From NCBI GenBank assembly GCA_042140185.1, contig CP159477.1, positions 3,100,001 through 3,164,000 on the forward strand: a stretch of DNA of 64,000 nt. Direction: 5' to 3'. The DNA is from JANSXG01 sp024743075 (GTDB lineage Bacteria; Planctomycetota; Phycisphaerae; Phycisphaerales; UBA1924). The notes under the pieces were generated by a model that was not told where the DNA came from, ran no database searches, and worked only from the letters and a program-made list of their open reading frames with translations. Of the stretch, positions 44,611-53,788 are shown piece by piece. Made by a program: the position numbers and the translations under genes. Numbering within the stretch: the first letter of the stretch is position 1; the number at the start of each line of letters is the position of its first letter.

Positions 44611-45906
44611 TCAGCCTGCCTGATCGAAGGACTCTCGCAGGGGTCGGAACAGTGTCAGTGACGCTGTGTGCCCGTGGACGAAGGATCGATCACCGATCGG
44701 CCCGATCTCGCCGGCGGCGAAAAAACCACCCATCGGCATGGGGGTTTGCCCGACCGGATCCGCCTGACGACCGAGCGCACGGCTGATGAGTGCCGCGTCG
44801 TGGTTCTCCTCGTCGAACATCCGGCGGCCGCGACCGCTGCAGGTGCAGAGCAACCCGCCGGCCGCCGGACCGAGCAACTGCTGGGCCTCCAGGAGCAGTT
44901 CGAGATCCTCTCGAGCGGTCGTCGCGTCGCGCAGATGAAACTGAACGGTCTGGCCGACGCGGAGCGAATCGCCAACGGCGATCGCGCCGGAGCCCTGATC
45001 GACCCCGAGCACCGCCCGAATCAGGAAGTCGCCGCGCCCGAAACGGTCCTTGTACTCGTTGACCACTCGACCGATGAACAGCCCGCCGGAGACAAGGCCC
45101 CGGTCTTCCTGCGGCAGGGCATCGACCATCTCGCGGATCACCTCGATCGCCGGGCGTCCACCGAGTTTCTGCACCACATTCCGCTTTGCTTCGGTGACGA
45201 CCATCGCTTGGCCGATCGGGCGACAACCCTGGCTGACGAGGCTGTCCACGGTCAGGTTGCCGCGGATCATCACGCCGGCGCCACCGGTGCGCATCGCGTG
45301 GTCGTTGAGCGTGATGATGTTCTGCCCCGGCACCTTGCCCGCCGAGGCCATCCCGCCCATCACCGGTAATCGCTTGAGGCCGGGAACCACCCGCGGCAGC
45401 GAGGAAATGCCCTCGGTCATCGGACCCGCCGGCACGCTGAACGGATCGCCGAAGAAAAGCACACCGCGCGAATCGGCTTCCGCACCGATCTCCGTCGCGA
45501 GCGATTCCAGGGACTCGCGATCACCCGGGGTCGCGTGCGGCAATTGGCGGTACGTGAACCCTTGCAAGTGAGTGCCCGGAAGCGACGCGCAGAGAACCGA
45601 AACGCCCGGCGCGTTCTCCAGTTCCACATCGTCACCGATGACGCCTTGAGCGGTGACGCCGAGCGTCAGGCCCGGGTTGAGGTGCTCGGTGACGAACTCG
45701 TAGATGCGGGAAGCCTGCGTCGCGTGATCACCGCCGACGCACACGAGCGCGAGGTCGATCTCCGATCCACGCAGCTCGCCCTGTCCGGGGTGCGACGACG
45801 GGTCGAGCACTTGTTCGCAGACCTGTTCGGCAGCCAGCATCGCGTCGATGTTGGCCGAGAGCGCGGATCGGACCACGAGATCGGTTGCCGACGAGGTGTG
45901 TTCCAT
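44611..45906 (-). CDS. FIST-domain sensory protein
   Basis: 431 residues with N- and C-terminal FIST domains: SEIDLALVCVGGDHA and LTLGVTAQGVIGDDVELE at the front, PVMGGMASAG and NLTVDSLVSQGCRPIG in the middle, and LLCTCSGRGRRMFDEENHD with MPMGGFFAAGEIGPIG at the end. FIST proteins are predicted cytoplasmic small-ligand sensors that often partner with signalling proteins. No kinase or cyclase lies adjacent. The ATG at 45906 gives full length. Confidence 0.85.
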   Translation of the reverse strand: MEHTSSATDLVVRSALSANIDAMLAAEQVCEQVLDPSSHPGQGELRGSEIDLALVCVGGDHATQASRIYEFVTEHLNPGLTLGVTAQGVIGDDVELENAPGVSVLCASLPGTHLQGFTYRQLPHATPGDRESLESLATEIGAEADSRGVLFFGDPFSVPAGPMTEGISSLPRVVPGLKRLPVMGGMASAGKVPGQNIITLNDHAMRTGGAGVMIRGNLTVDSLVSQGCRPIGQAMVVTEAKRNVVQKLGGRPAIEVIREMVDALPQEDRGLVSGGLFIGRVVNEYKDRFGRGDFLIRAVLGVDQGSGAIAVGDSLRVGQTVQFHLRDATTAREDLELLLEAQQLLGPAAGGLLCTCSGRGRRMFDEENHDAALISRALGRQADPVGQTPMPMGGFFAAGEIGPIGDRSFVHGHTASLTLFRPLRESFDQAG

Positions 45907-45961
45907 CGCGATCTATGGTACGCGCGAGACCCACGGGTCCACGCGAAAATCTGGCATCCCT

Positions 45962-46306
45962 TCAGCCGAACGTGCGTCCGCTGCTCGGGTCCATCATTTT
46001 CCAGCCCAGCACCCGGCAGATACGGGTCAGCACCGGCCACGCCACGCTGTCCTCGACCAGGCTGACCAGGATCTGGTTCACCGGGTCGTCGCGATCGGCC
46101 ATCGGCATCTGCAGCACGACCCCCGGTCCGTAGACAACGTTCGAAGCCGCCGGCGAACCGTCGCCCGAGCAGTTGAACTGCTTGAGCAGGTTCTGCACCT
46201 CTTCCAGACGCCCCAGCGATACCGTGCGCAGCGCCGCCGAGCCGGAGGCTTCGCCGTCCTCCTCATCGAGAACCTTGACCAGAAGAATGCTGCGTGCGCT
46301 CGCCAC
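45962..46306 (-). CDS. small protein of unknown function
   Basis: 114 residues from the GTG at 46306, chosen because AAAGG lies five bases upstream; the frame is open further to 46372. The sequence starts with a strand (ASARSILLVKVLDEEDGEAS) and has PGVVLQMPMADRDDPVNQIL and WPVLTRICRVLGWKMMDP. No signal or membrane segment. No family recognised. It lies between the acyltransferase and FIST genes on the same strand and may be cotranscribed with them. Confidence 0.6.
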   Translation of the reverse strand: MASARSILLVKVLDEEDGEASGSAALRTVSLGRLEEVQNLLKQFNCSGDGSPAASNVVYGPGVVLQMPMADRDDPVNQILVSLVEDSVAWPVLTRICRVLGWKMMDPSSGRTFG

Positions 46307-46374
46307 TCGTGCCTTTCCGGGGCTGGTGTAGATCGGGACCGGCAGTATCCGGGACCGGCCGGATCCCTGCAACG

Positions 46375-47544
46375 CTATCTCCGAGGCCGCCCGCTCCGGG
46401 CGTATTCCTCGGCGTCGATCGCGCTCCGCTCCTCGATCCGGGCGAGGTCCTCATCCGTCATCCACGGAAGCGAACGGATCTTTTCGCGGAGGCGGTCGGG
46501 GAACGGGGCACCGGTCCGCTCGTGGCGAGGGCGGCTCTTCCAGTAGCGGTGCATCCACAGATACTGTTCGGGCGCTTCGCGAACCATGAACTCGATCGCC
46601 CGACGGTATCGGGCCGTGATGTAAAAGAGCGGATCGGGCTGGTCGTCCCAATCCTCGGGCTGGATGACGTCGCTGATGTCGATCTGGTAGCGGAAACGAT
46701 GATTCTCCTGCGCGCTCTCGTCGGACGCTTCGGCGCCGCCGGAAAGCCGCTTGGCGGTGCCGCAGACGATCGGCGCCCTGTACCGCATCGCCATGACCCC
46801 GATGGTTTTATACGCGGATGCGAGCCGGTTGAAGAACGGGACGAACAGCCCTCGGTCGCCGGCGTTCTGGTCAGCGATAAACGCGACGGACTCGCCCTGC
46901 TTGAGCAGTTCCGGCAGGCGTTGGGCCGCGCCGAACTTGTCCACGAGTTTGATCCCTCTCGCCGCACGGGTCCGGTAGAGCCAATCGTTCAGGGGCTTGA
47001 TGTCCATGGGTCGGTACAGGGCGTGCATCGGGAAGCCGAGCATTGCCATCGTCGCGCCGAGCAGTTCCCAATTTCCGCAGTGTCCGGTCACCAGCAGACA
47101 CGGCCGATCACGCAGCAACTCCTTCAGCCCCGCTTCCACGGACCCGACCTGCACGTACGAGACATACGCATCCGACGCGATGAGTTGCGGGCTGGCCATC
47201 ACCTCGACGCCGATCGTGAACAGGTGCCGGTAGGCCTCGATCGCCCGGGCGTGTACGCGATCCTCGTCCAGGTCGGGGAAACACCATCGCAGGTTGACCT
47301 TGGCGCGTTCAAGGCGGCGTTCGTTCATGGAGAGGCCGGCGTACCAGCCCGACACTGATCGCGCCAGCCGGATCGATCGCTCGATGCCCATGATCCCCGC
47401 GGCGGCACACATGGCCCGTGCCCCGGCGTAGATGAACGGGTGCGTCCAACGCCCCGGGCCCTTCGCGCGTTGCCTTCGCGGAGTCAGCGATATCTCTGCG
47501 CTCGGGGCGCTACCGGAAGCGGATTGCGTGGGTGATGGAGTCAA
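46375..47544 (-). CDS. lipid A-type acyltransferase (LpxL/HtrB family)
   Basis: 389 residues. The catalytic HX4E motif is in TGHCGNWELLG, followed by the substrate-binding strand MHALYRPMDIKPLNDWL and FIADQNAGDRGLFVPFFN, all usual for LpxL/LpxM. An N-terminal hydrophobic helix (HPFIYAGARAMCAAAGIMGIE) anchors it to the inner membrane. It would add a secondary acyl chain to a lipid A precursor, consistent with an LPS-bearing envelope. The C-terminus YLWMHRYWKSRPRHERTG agrees with the family. Confidence 0.85.
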   Translation of the reverse strand: MTPSPTQSASGSAPSAEISLTPRRQRAKGPGRWTHPFIYAGARAMCAAAGIMGIERSIRLARSVSGWYAGLSMNERRLERAKVNLRWCFPDLDEDRVHARAIEAYRHLFTIGVEVMASPQLIASDAYVSYVQVGSVEAGLKELLRDRPCLLVTGHCGNWELLGATMAMLGFPMHALYRPMDIKPLNDWLYRTRAARGIKLVDKFGAAQRLPELLKQGESVAFIADQNAGDRGLFVPFFNRLASAYKTIGVMAMRYRAPIVCGTAKRLSGGAEASDESAQENHRFRYQIDISDVIQPEDWDDQPDPLFYITARYRRAIEFMVREAPEQYLWMHRYWKSRPRHERTGAPFPDRLREKIRSLPWMTDEDLARIEERSAIDAEEYARSGRPRR

Positions 47545-47583
47545 GATCCTGACCTGATGCTACGCGCTACGGGAGTACCTATG

Positions 47584-47617
47584 AAAAGCGGGGCCGACGC
47601 GCTGTGCGTGGCCCCGC
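47584..47617 (-). terminator. rho-independent terminator of the coiled-coil/BRCT gene
   Basis: Stem GCGGGGCC (47588-47595, plus-strand reading) with GGCCCCGC (47610-47617), followed on the minus strand by four T (47584-47587). It lies about 30 bases past the stop at 47647. Confidence 0.8.
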
Positions 47618-47646
47618 CGAAGGTCGTCATCGGGTGAACCGTCGAA

Positions 47647-48998
47647 TCAGCGGGAATCGAGGCCCGTGAGCGTGTAGAAGCGGTTCTGGTTCAGGACCGG
47701 GATACCCGTGTTGCTGGCGGTGTTGAACAGCTCGTCGTACTTGCGCTGCTCCTGCGCGAGGCGACGGTAGCGCTGCACGATCTCGATCGGATCGTCGATC
47801 TTCGGCGCCGGGGGAGCACCGGGCGCTGACCCAGCACGAGGAAGTCGGTCTCGCCGGAGATGTCCGACTCGACGCGTCCGCCCCATTCCTCAACGAGCGC
47901 GACGAGTTCCGACCGCTCCTGCGGTGTGAAAACGAAGTTGCGGTTGGTGTCGAAGTTTCCGAACACCACGAAGTTGTAGACCTTGTTCGGGTCGTACACC
48001 GGGTTGACCAGCTTGTCGCCCTCGATGATCGGGTTGCCGCGAGTCGAACGCAGGATGCGACCGACCGAGGAGTTCTCGTCGATGCGCACCACCTCGATGG
48101 TCGCCTTGCCCGAGGGGTACTCGCCCTCGGCGTTCGGGCGGACGCTGGTGTTCGCGGCGTAGACCTCAAACGTCATGCCGAGCACCATGTTGTCGAGCCG
48201 ACCACGCGAGATGAAGACCTCGTTGGAAGCGGGGTTCAGGCCGACCACCGTGCCGTCGATCAGCGAGGCCTCGTCTTCGGCGAGCAGGCGGGTGCCGCTG
48301 CGGTCGAAGCTCTGCACGATGGTCTCCAGACGCTCGATCTCGTTGCGCCGGGAGTTCAACTCACGCTGCAGGTTGGAGAGTTCGGCATCGAACTGGGCTC
48401 GGGCTTCGCTGAGATCCGAAATGTAGGTGGTCGTTTGGCTCTGCACGCCGCCGCGCAGGTCTTCGAGTTCCGAGCGGTAACTGTCGATCTGCGCCGTCAG
48501 CGTCGCGGTCGAGCGCTCGTAGTCGCTGCGGATGGATTCCAGTTCGTCGTTCTTCGCACGCAGGTCGGCGCGGGCCGCGTCGGCCGCGGCACGGGCCTGC
48601 TGCTCCGAGCGGGAGAGCTGAGCGATCTGCGAGTTCTTCGCCTCGACGGCGGCGACGAGCGAGCCGGCGTTCTGACCGAGCAGGTCGTCGACGCGGGTCT
48701 GGATCTGCTCCAGAGTCGCGCTGCCGCGACCGGTCACGATCCGGGCGAGCGTGCTGAATCGCTCGTCGAGCCAGGGCACCACAGCCTGCGAACCCGAAGC
48801 GGTCCGCAGTTCCTGCCAGCGCTCGTCGCGGGCCGATACCGCCTCGTTCAGGTCCGACTTCGCCGACGCGAGCTGCTTGTTCAGTTCCTGCGACTTGGCG
48901 AAGAAGATCACCGTCGTCGCGAACATGCCCAGCGCGAACACGAACAGGACCACGAGGCTGACGATCATGCCGACAGAGTTTCCGGAACGACTTGCCAT
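47647..48998 (-). CDS. membrane-anchored coiled-coil protein with C-terminal BRCT-like domain
   Basis: About 450 residues after correcting one frame change at about 47809-47830. The N-terminus is a transmembrane helix (MIVSLVVLFVFALGMFATTVIFF), followed by a long coiled coil (SQELNKQLASAKSDLNEAV to LSNLQRELNSRRNEIERLET). A beta domain (LLAEDEASLIDGTVVGLNPA) is next. The C-terminus is BRCT-like: VYNFVVFGNFDTNR, then LVALVEEWGGRVESDISGETDFLVLG, then GIPVLNQNRFYTLTGL in the next frame. The annotated stop assumes that continuation. BRCT domains usually bind DNA-repair or phosphoprotein partners, which is unusual next to a membrane anchor. Confidence 0.75.
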
Positions 48999-49311
48999 AA
49001 CAGAGGCTCTCCAGGGACGGTTGTCGGCGGGACCATCGTGCGAAGATCGCCCGCCGCGGGCTCAACTCGAGCGGAACGCTCAGAGTGGAAATCAGACGAA
49101 GTTGTAGCGGAAACGACCGGCCCGCGAAGACCGCCCGTCGCCGACCGGCGTGAATCGATGAACCGGATGCCGGTGCGTCGGGCGTCTCCGTACACCCACC
49201 AGGCATCCATACGGGCTCCGTCGCCCATCAGTTCCGCGATTCGCCAGTGTCCCCCCGGTTCACAGCCCCGTCAACCGCCCAGAATCTGTCTCCCAGCGGG
49301 CCGGATGGGGC
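48999..49311. other. intergenic region without a supported gene
   Basis: The 313 bases hold the 5' side of the coiled-coil/BRCT gene and the 3' side of mgtE. The reading frames here are short and Arg-rich. I see neither a strong hairpin nor a clear promoter hexamer pair. Confidence 0.6.
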
Positions 49312-50874
49312 TCAGCCCAGACCCACTCCCGTACGAAGCGCCCGGACGGCCTCGAACGCGGTTTCAATCTCCGCTGGGGACCCTTCTCCGATCAGCCAGT
49401 TCCGGAGCAGGTACACCAGCCCCAGGAAGGTCACGAAACTGAACATATCCGTCAGCATGATCAGGAAAATCGACGACGCCGCCGCCGGGTCGGCCCCCAG
49501 ACGCTTCATCACCAGAGGCACCGCGGTTCCGACCACGCAGCCCACGATCATCACCCCGTTCATCGCCGCCCCGGCGACCAACCCCAGACGCCAATCGAAG
49601 CCCGAGAACAGTCCGATATCCGTGGCCCGACCCAGCACCCCCAGCAGGATGATCAGCGTGAACACGATCACACCGATCGCCGCCCCCGAGATCAATCCGA
49701 ACGCCAACTCGCGCAGAAACAGCGGTCGGATGCGGTCCTTGCGGATCTCTCCCAGCACCACGCCCCGAAGCGTCACCGCCAGCGACTGGAAGCCGGTATT
49801 CCCTGCTTGGTTGGCGATAATCGGAAAGATGACCGCGACGACCGGAATCAGTTCGATCGCGTCCTGGAACGGGAGCACCGCTGCGGCGGCTATGGAAGCC
49901 GTACCAAGGTTCACCGCCAGCCACGGCAAGCGCCCCTTGAGCTTCGCCCGCACCGTCGAGATGACCTGCTCGTCCGAACCCGCACCGACCTGCTTCAGGG
50001 CGTCTTCGGTGGTTTCGGCGGCGATGATGTCGATCACGTCGTCGATCGTGATCATGCCGAGGATCCGACGGTTCTGGTCCACCACCGGCATCGTCAGGTA
50101 GTCGTAGCGCTCGAAGAGCTTGGCGACTTCTTCCCGGTCGGTCTCCGGGAGCACGCTGTCGATGTCCGCGTCGATGTGATCGGCGATCTGCTCGTCGTCG
50201 TCCACGATGAGGATGTCGCGCAGACTGATCGTGCCGAGCAGCCGCTTCATGTCGTCGACCACGTAGATGTACGGCTGGTCGTCCCGCAGTTTCTGCTTCT
50301 TGATCCGGTCGATCGCCTGCCCGATGGTCTGCCCGCTGCGCAGGACCACGATGTCCGTGGTCATGATGCCGCCGGCGGTCTCCGGGTCGTACAGAGCGAG
50401 TTTCGCCAGAACCGCCGCCCGGCGCGGGTGCATCGCCGCCATGAGCGCCGCCCGGCGGTCCTCGGGAAGCTGCTGGAGCAGGTCCGCCGCGTCGTCCGGC
50501 TCCATCAGGTCGATCAGCTCGACCGACTCGGTCTCGTCGAGATCGATGAGCACGGTCGCCGCGAGCGTTGCGTCCATGTGGACGAGCGCCTCCGCCGCCG
50601 ACTCGTTGTCCATCTCATGGACCAGCGCGACCTGCTCGGCCTTGTCGAGCGATTCCAGCGTGTCCGCCGCCTCGGGGGCGTCCTGCTCTTCGACGTGCGG
50701 CTTGAGCTCTTCCACCGACGCGTCGGCGTCGAGAAGTCGCTCGACCTGCTGGTCGGCTTCGCTCTTCGTGTCCGCCTCGGCCACGGCAACCGGCACACGG
50801 ATTTCCTCGACCGCCGCGACTTCCGGCGCGTCGCCCTCCCCGGGTGGAGTCGCTTCGAACGGCTTCTCGTCCAT
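49312..50874 (-). CDS. mgtE: magnesium transporter MgtE
   Basis: 520 residues. The cytoplasmic N domain (VEELKPHVEEQDAPEAADTLESL and EPDDAADLLQQLPEDRRAALMAAMHP) is followed by two CBS domains (LGTISLRDILIVDDD; RILGMITIDDVIDII) and five transmembrane helices with the family segment PIIANQAGNTGFQSLAV. It is a Mg2+-gated, Mg2+-selective channel; Mg2+ bound to the N and CBS domains closes it. The start codon overlaps the stop of the preceding exchanger by one base (TAATG), implying coupling. The last residues (GVGLG) are poorly conserved. Confidence 0.95.
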   Translation of the reverse strand: MDEKPFEATPPGEGDAPEVAAVEEIRVPVAVAEADTKSEADQQVERLLDADASVEELKPHVEEQDAPEAADTLESLDKAEQVALVHEMDNESAAEALVHMDATLAATVLIDLDETESVELIDLMEPDDAADLLQQLPEDRRAALMAAMHPRRAAVLAKLALYDPETAGGIMTTDIVVLRSGQTIGQAIDRIKKQKLRDDQPYIYVVDDMKRLLGTISLRDILIVDDDEQIADHIDADIDSVLPETDREEVAKLFERYDYLTMPVVDQNRRILGMITIDDVIDIIAAETTEDALKQVGAGSDEQVISTVRAKLKGRLPWLAVNLGTASIAAAAVLPFQDAIELIPVVAVIFPIIANQAGNTGFQSLAVTLRGVVLGEIRKDRIRPLFLRELAFGLISGAAIGVIVFTLIILLGVLGRATDIGLFSGFDWRLGLVAGAAMNGVMIVGCVVGTAVPLVMKRLGADPAAASSIFLIMLTDMFSFVTFLGLVYLLRNWLIGEGSPAEIETAFEAVRALRTGVGLG

Positions 50875-51955
50875 TACGCCCCCGATGCGCTGAGCGCGTC
50901 GTTCACGGTCCAGGCCATGTACCCAAGGTACACGACAAGCAGCGTGAGCCCTTCAAGCCGGCTGACCGTGCGCCCGAAAGTCATCGACATCGGGACGAGA
51001 AGGAAACTCAGGACCAGCATGATGCTCAGCGCCGCGTACCCGCCGCCGGGAACATCAACGGGCGCGATCACGCTCGTGACCCCGAGCACGAGCAGCAGGT
51101 TGAACAGGTTGGATCCGACGACGTTCCCGACCGCGATGTCCACCTGCCCCCGCCGGATCGCCGCCAGCGAGGTCGCCAGCTCCGGAAGGCTCGTGGCGAT
51201 CGCAACGACCGTCAGCCCGATCATCTCGTCGCTCATGCCCATCGCCGCGGCGATCGAGGTCGCGGCCCCCTCGCTCACCCGACCGCCGGCAACAAGCGCC
51301 GCCAGCCCGAGCAGGACGAAGATGATCCCGCGCCAGACCGGCTGGCGTTTGGCCGCCTCGCGCAACTCGGCGATCTCCGCCTCGATCTCGGGGCCACCGG
51401 AAGCGGCGGGGTTCCTGGCAGACCAGAAAATCATCAGCATTGTCACGACGAAACCCGCGAGGAGGATCACGCCGTCGATCCGCGAGAGCACCCCGTGGTT
51501 CCATTCGCCGCTGTCGAACGGGAACACCGCCAGCGAGGCCGTCAGCACCGTCGCAATCAGCATCAGCGGCAACTCCCGCTTCACGACCGAGTTGTTCACC
51601 TTCAGCGGTAGGACCATGGCGCTCAGCCCGAGGATGAGCCCGATGTTCGCGATGTTCGAGCCGATGATGTTGCCGAAACTGAGCTCGTCGTTCCCCTTGA
51701 TCGCCGCCGCGATGTTCAACGCGAGCTCCGGCGCCGAGGTGCCGAACGCGACGACCGTCAGACCGATGATGATCGCCGGCACGCCCAGCCGGTCGGCGAT
51801 CGCCACCGCGCCGCGCACGAGGACATCGCCACCGATGATCAGCATCGCGATCCCGACGCCGAGCAGACCGACCTGCAGCGGCTCAGCCCCCCCAAAAGAA
51901 GGGCGATCGCGACGCCAAGCACACCCAGAATCAATCCGATCACGACAATCCGCAT
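50874..51955 (-). CDS. calcium/sodium antiporter (CaxA/YrbG family), frame change at a C7 run
   Basis: About 360 residues when joined across a C7/A4 run (51887-51893). The first helix (RIVVIGLILGVLGVAIALLLGG) starts at the ATG at 51955. After the run the frame changes to LQVGLLGVGIAMLIIGGDVLV and continues to 50874. The duplicated ion-binding alpha repeats are readable: VVAFGTSAPELALNIAA with GNIIGSNIANIG, and VVAIATSLPELATSLAA with GNVVGSNLFNLL, each with the S-x-PE and G-S-N signatures. It exchanges Ca2+ for Na+ or H+. The gene overlaps mgtE by one base. Confidence 0.85.
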
Positions 51956-52057
51956 GGACCCGAAGCGTACCCGTTCGTCGAGGCGTACGCTGTCGTGCAG
52001 CCCGGTAAAATGCGGGCTGACCGGAGAGAGAACCACCGACTCGCCCAAGGAGCCACC

Positions 52058-52846
52058 ATGCACCCCGCACGCCTCGTCGTCGTCTCGTTCGCCGCGCTCG
52101 CGACAACTTCGCTCTCGTCAGCCGGCGAAGAGATGTTTCTCTACAAACTCGACGACGGCTCGGGCAACGTCAACGTAGGCCCGCCCTCGACGTTCGACGC
52201 GGACATGCTCTGGGGCAACTACTTTCAGGCCCAGCCGAACGGCCGCCAGATCTTCGAAGTGCACGTCGGCCTCGGCACGAACTACCCGCGCGACGAGTTC
52301 GACCAGCCGCTCCCGCTGACGCTCTTCCTCTTCGAGGATCCGGACGACGACGGCGACCCGACCAACGCGATTCCCGTCGCCGAAACCACGATCATCCCGA
52401 CCGTCTTCACGCAGACCGGCTTCAATGTTGCTCCGATCCCGCCGACCACCGTCGAGGGCGGATTCTTCGTCGGCGCGAACGTGTTCGCGAGAGGCGGCGT
52501 CGATCGACCGGCCCGCCTCGACCCGCAGCCTGTCGGCGGCGAGAACGCCTGGCTGTTCTACTCCGACGACATCAACCCCGACGACCTCGGTTCGTCCCCG
52601 TTCTTTACGACCATGGACGATCCGAACTTCGTTCCGATCTTCGGCGTGTGGATGGTCCGCGCCGTCGGTCAGCCGCTTCCGCCCTGTGGTGACGTCTCCG
52701 GCGACGGTCAGGTCAACCTGACCGACCTCAACATCCTGCTCGGCGCGTTCGGCCAAAGCGATGCCGGCGATATCGACGGCGACGGCGACACCGATCTCGC
52801 CGACCTGAACGCGCTGCTCGGGACCTTCGGCCAGACCTGCCCCTGA
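52058..52846 (+). CDS. secreted protein with C-terminal dockerin-like EF-hand repeat
   Basis: 262 residues from the ATG at 52058, with AAGGAG six bases upstream. The signal peptide is MHPARLVVVSFAALATTSLS. The bulk is a beta-sandwich-like region. The end is a typical pair of calcium-binding 12-residue loops, DVSGDGQVNLTDLNILLGAFG and DIDGDGDTDLADLNALLGTFG, closing with a Cys-Pro. This is the dockerin-like tail frequent in Phycisphaerae surface proteins, thought to anchor or assemble exported enzymes. No cohesin is seen in the window. Confidence 0.8.
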   Translation: MHPARLVVVSFAALATTSLSSAGEEMFLYKLDDGSGNVNVGPPSTFDADMLWGNYFQAQPNGRQIFEVHVGLGTNYPRDEFDQPLPLTLFLFEDPDDDGDPTNAIPVAETTIIPTVFTQTGFNVAPIPPTTVEGGFFVGANVFARGGVDRPARLDPQPVGGENAWLFYSDDINPDDLGSSPFFTTMDDPNFVPIFGVWMVRAVGQPLPPCGDVSGDGQVNLTDLNILLGAFGQSDAGDIDGDGDTDLADLNALLGTFGQTCP

Positions 52847-52861
52847 TCGCTCAGGCCAGAG

Positions 52862-53736
52862 TCATGCCCGAGAGCGCGCCGACCGCTCGTCGTGAATCGC
52901 GATGAGTCGCGCGGCGGTCTCGTCCGGGGCGTCGGTCTCACCGAACGAGTCGAGGTACGCGCACGCCGCGTAGTTGCCGGCTTTCACGAGGTAGCTCTCG
53001 TGCCACCGATCGTAATACGACGGTTCGGCTTCCAGACGATCGACGCGCCATTCGCGCGGCGTCGGGACATTGATCCGCCAAGGCTTCGGCGTGAGCCGCG
53101 CTCGGAAACAGTCCTGCGCGACGCAGAGTCTGCGATACAGAGGATCGCACCCGAGCTCTTCGTAGACCGGCTCGTGCAGCGCCCTCATCGGGTCCATCGC
53201 CGGGCTGACGAACAGGTACCGAAGGCCGGCGCTCGTGCGATACGCGCGCACGCCGGTTCGGGGCTGCTTTCGAACCCATGATTTCAGCTGGCTGAGCGCG
53301 CCATCCACGGCGATCTGGGTTGTGTCGCCGGTTGGCTGCTCCGCTTTGCCACGTCCGAACAGACGCCCGAGCAGAGCCCCCGAACCCCTGCGCGACCGAC
53401 TCGGCTTCAAATCGATATCGAGAAACGCCAGCCGCTGCGTGTTCAGCACCTCGCACCCGAAGCGGTTGATCGTGATCGCCCCGGCGCGCTGACCGGATTC
53501 GTCGGATATCTCTTCGAGGATCGGCTCCGGCAACTGACGCGTGCTGTACTCGTACCACTTCGGCGGCTCATGCCCGTGCGCAGACGGCCCGCGATGGCTT
53601 TCGCGGCATCTTCCGCGTTGTGCCGCGCATCGTCCTGACTGATGTCCGAGCCGCGACGGATCGTAAACTCCATCGGGTTGCCGTCGGGATCCTCCGCTCG
53701 CGCGGTCGCCGTTGCCCAGTATCTGGCGATGTTCAT
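52862..53736 (-). CDS. protein of unknown function, frame change near 53,570
   Basis: About 291 residues when joined. From the ATG at 53736 (NIARYWATATARAEDPDGNPM) it reads to RLRTG, then the next frame continues with HEPPKWYEYSTRQLPEPILEEIS and on to the stop at 52862. There is no signal peptide. The body has no recognised motif; PTPREWRVDRLEAEPSYYDRW and AGNYAACAYLDSFG are distinctive. The frame change lies at 53560-53580. It is divergent from the aminotransferase gene, with their starts 53 bases apart. Confidence 0.55.
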
Positions 53737-53788
53737 GCCTGCTCCTCCGTGCGCGAGGTGGGTTGCGATCCGATTCTACAATCCGCCC

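Noticed and set aside
49807..52008. Plus-strand open frame of 733 codons
   Set aside because: It is antisense to mgtE and the exchanger. Its His/Asp/Arg-rich composition is typical of complementary GC3 frames.
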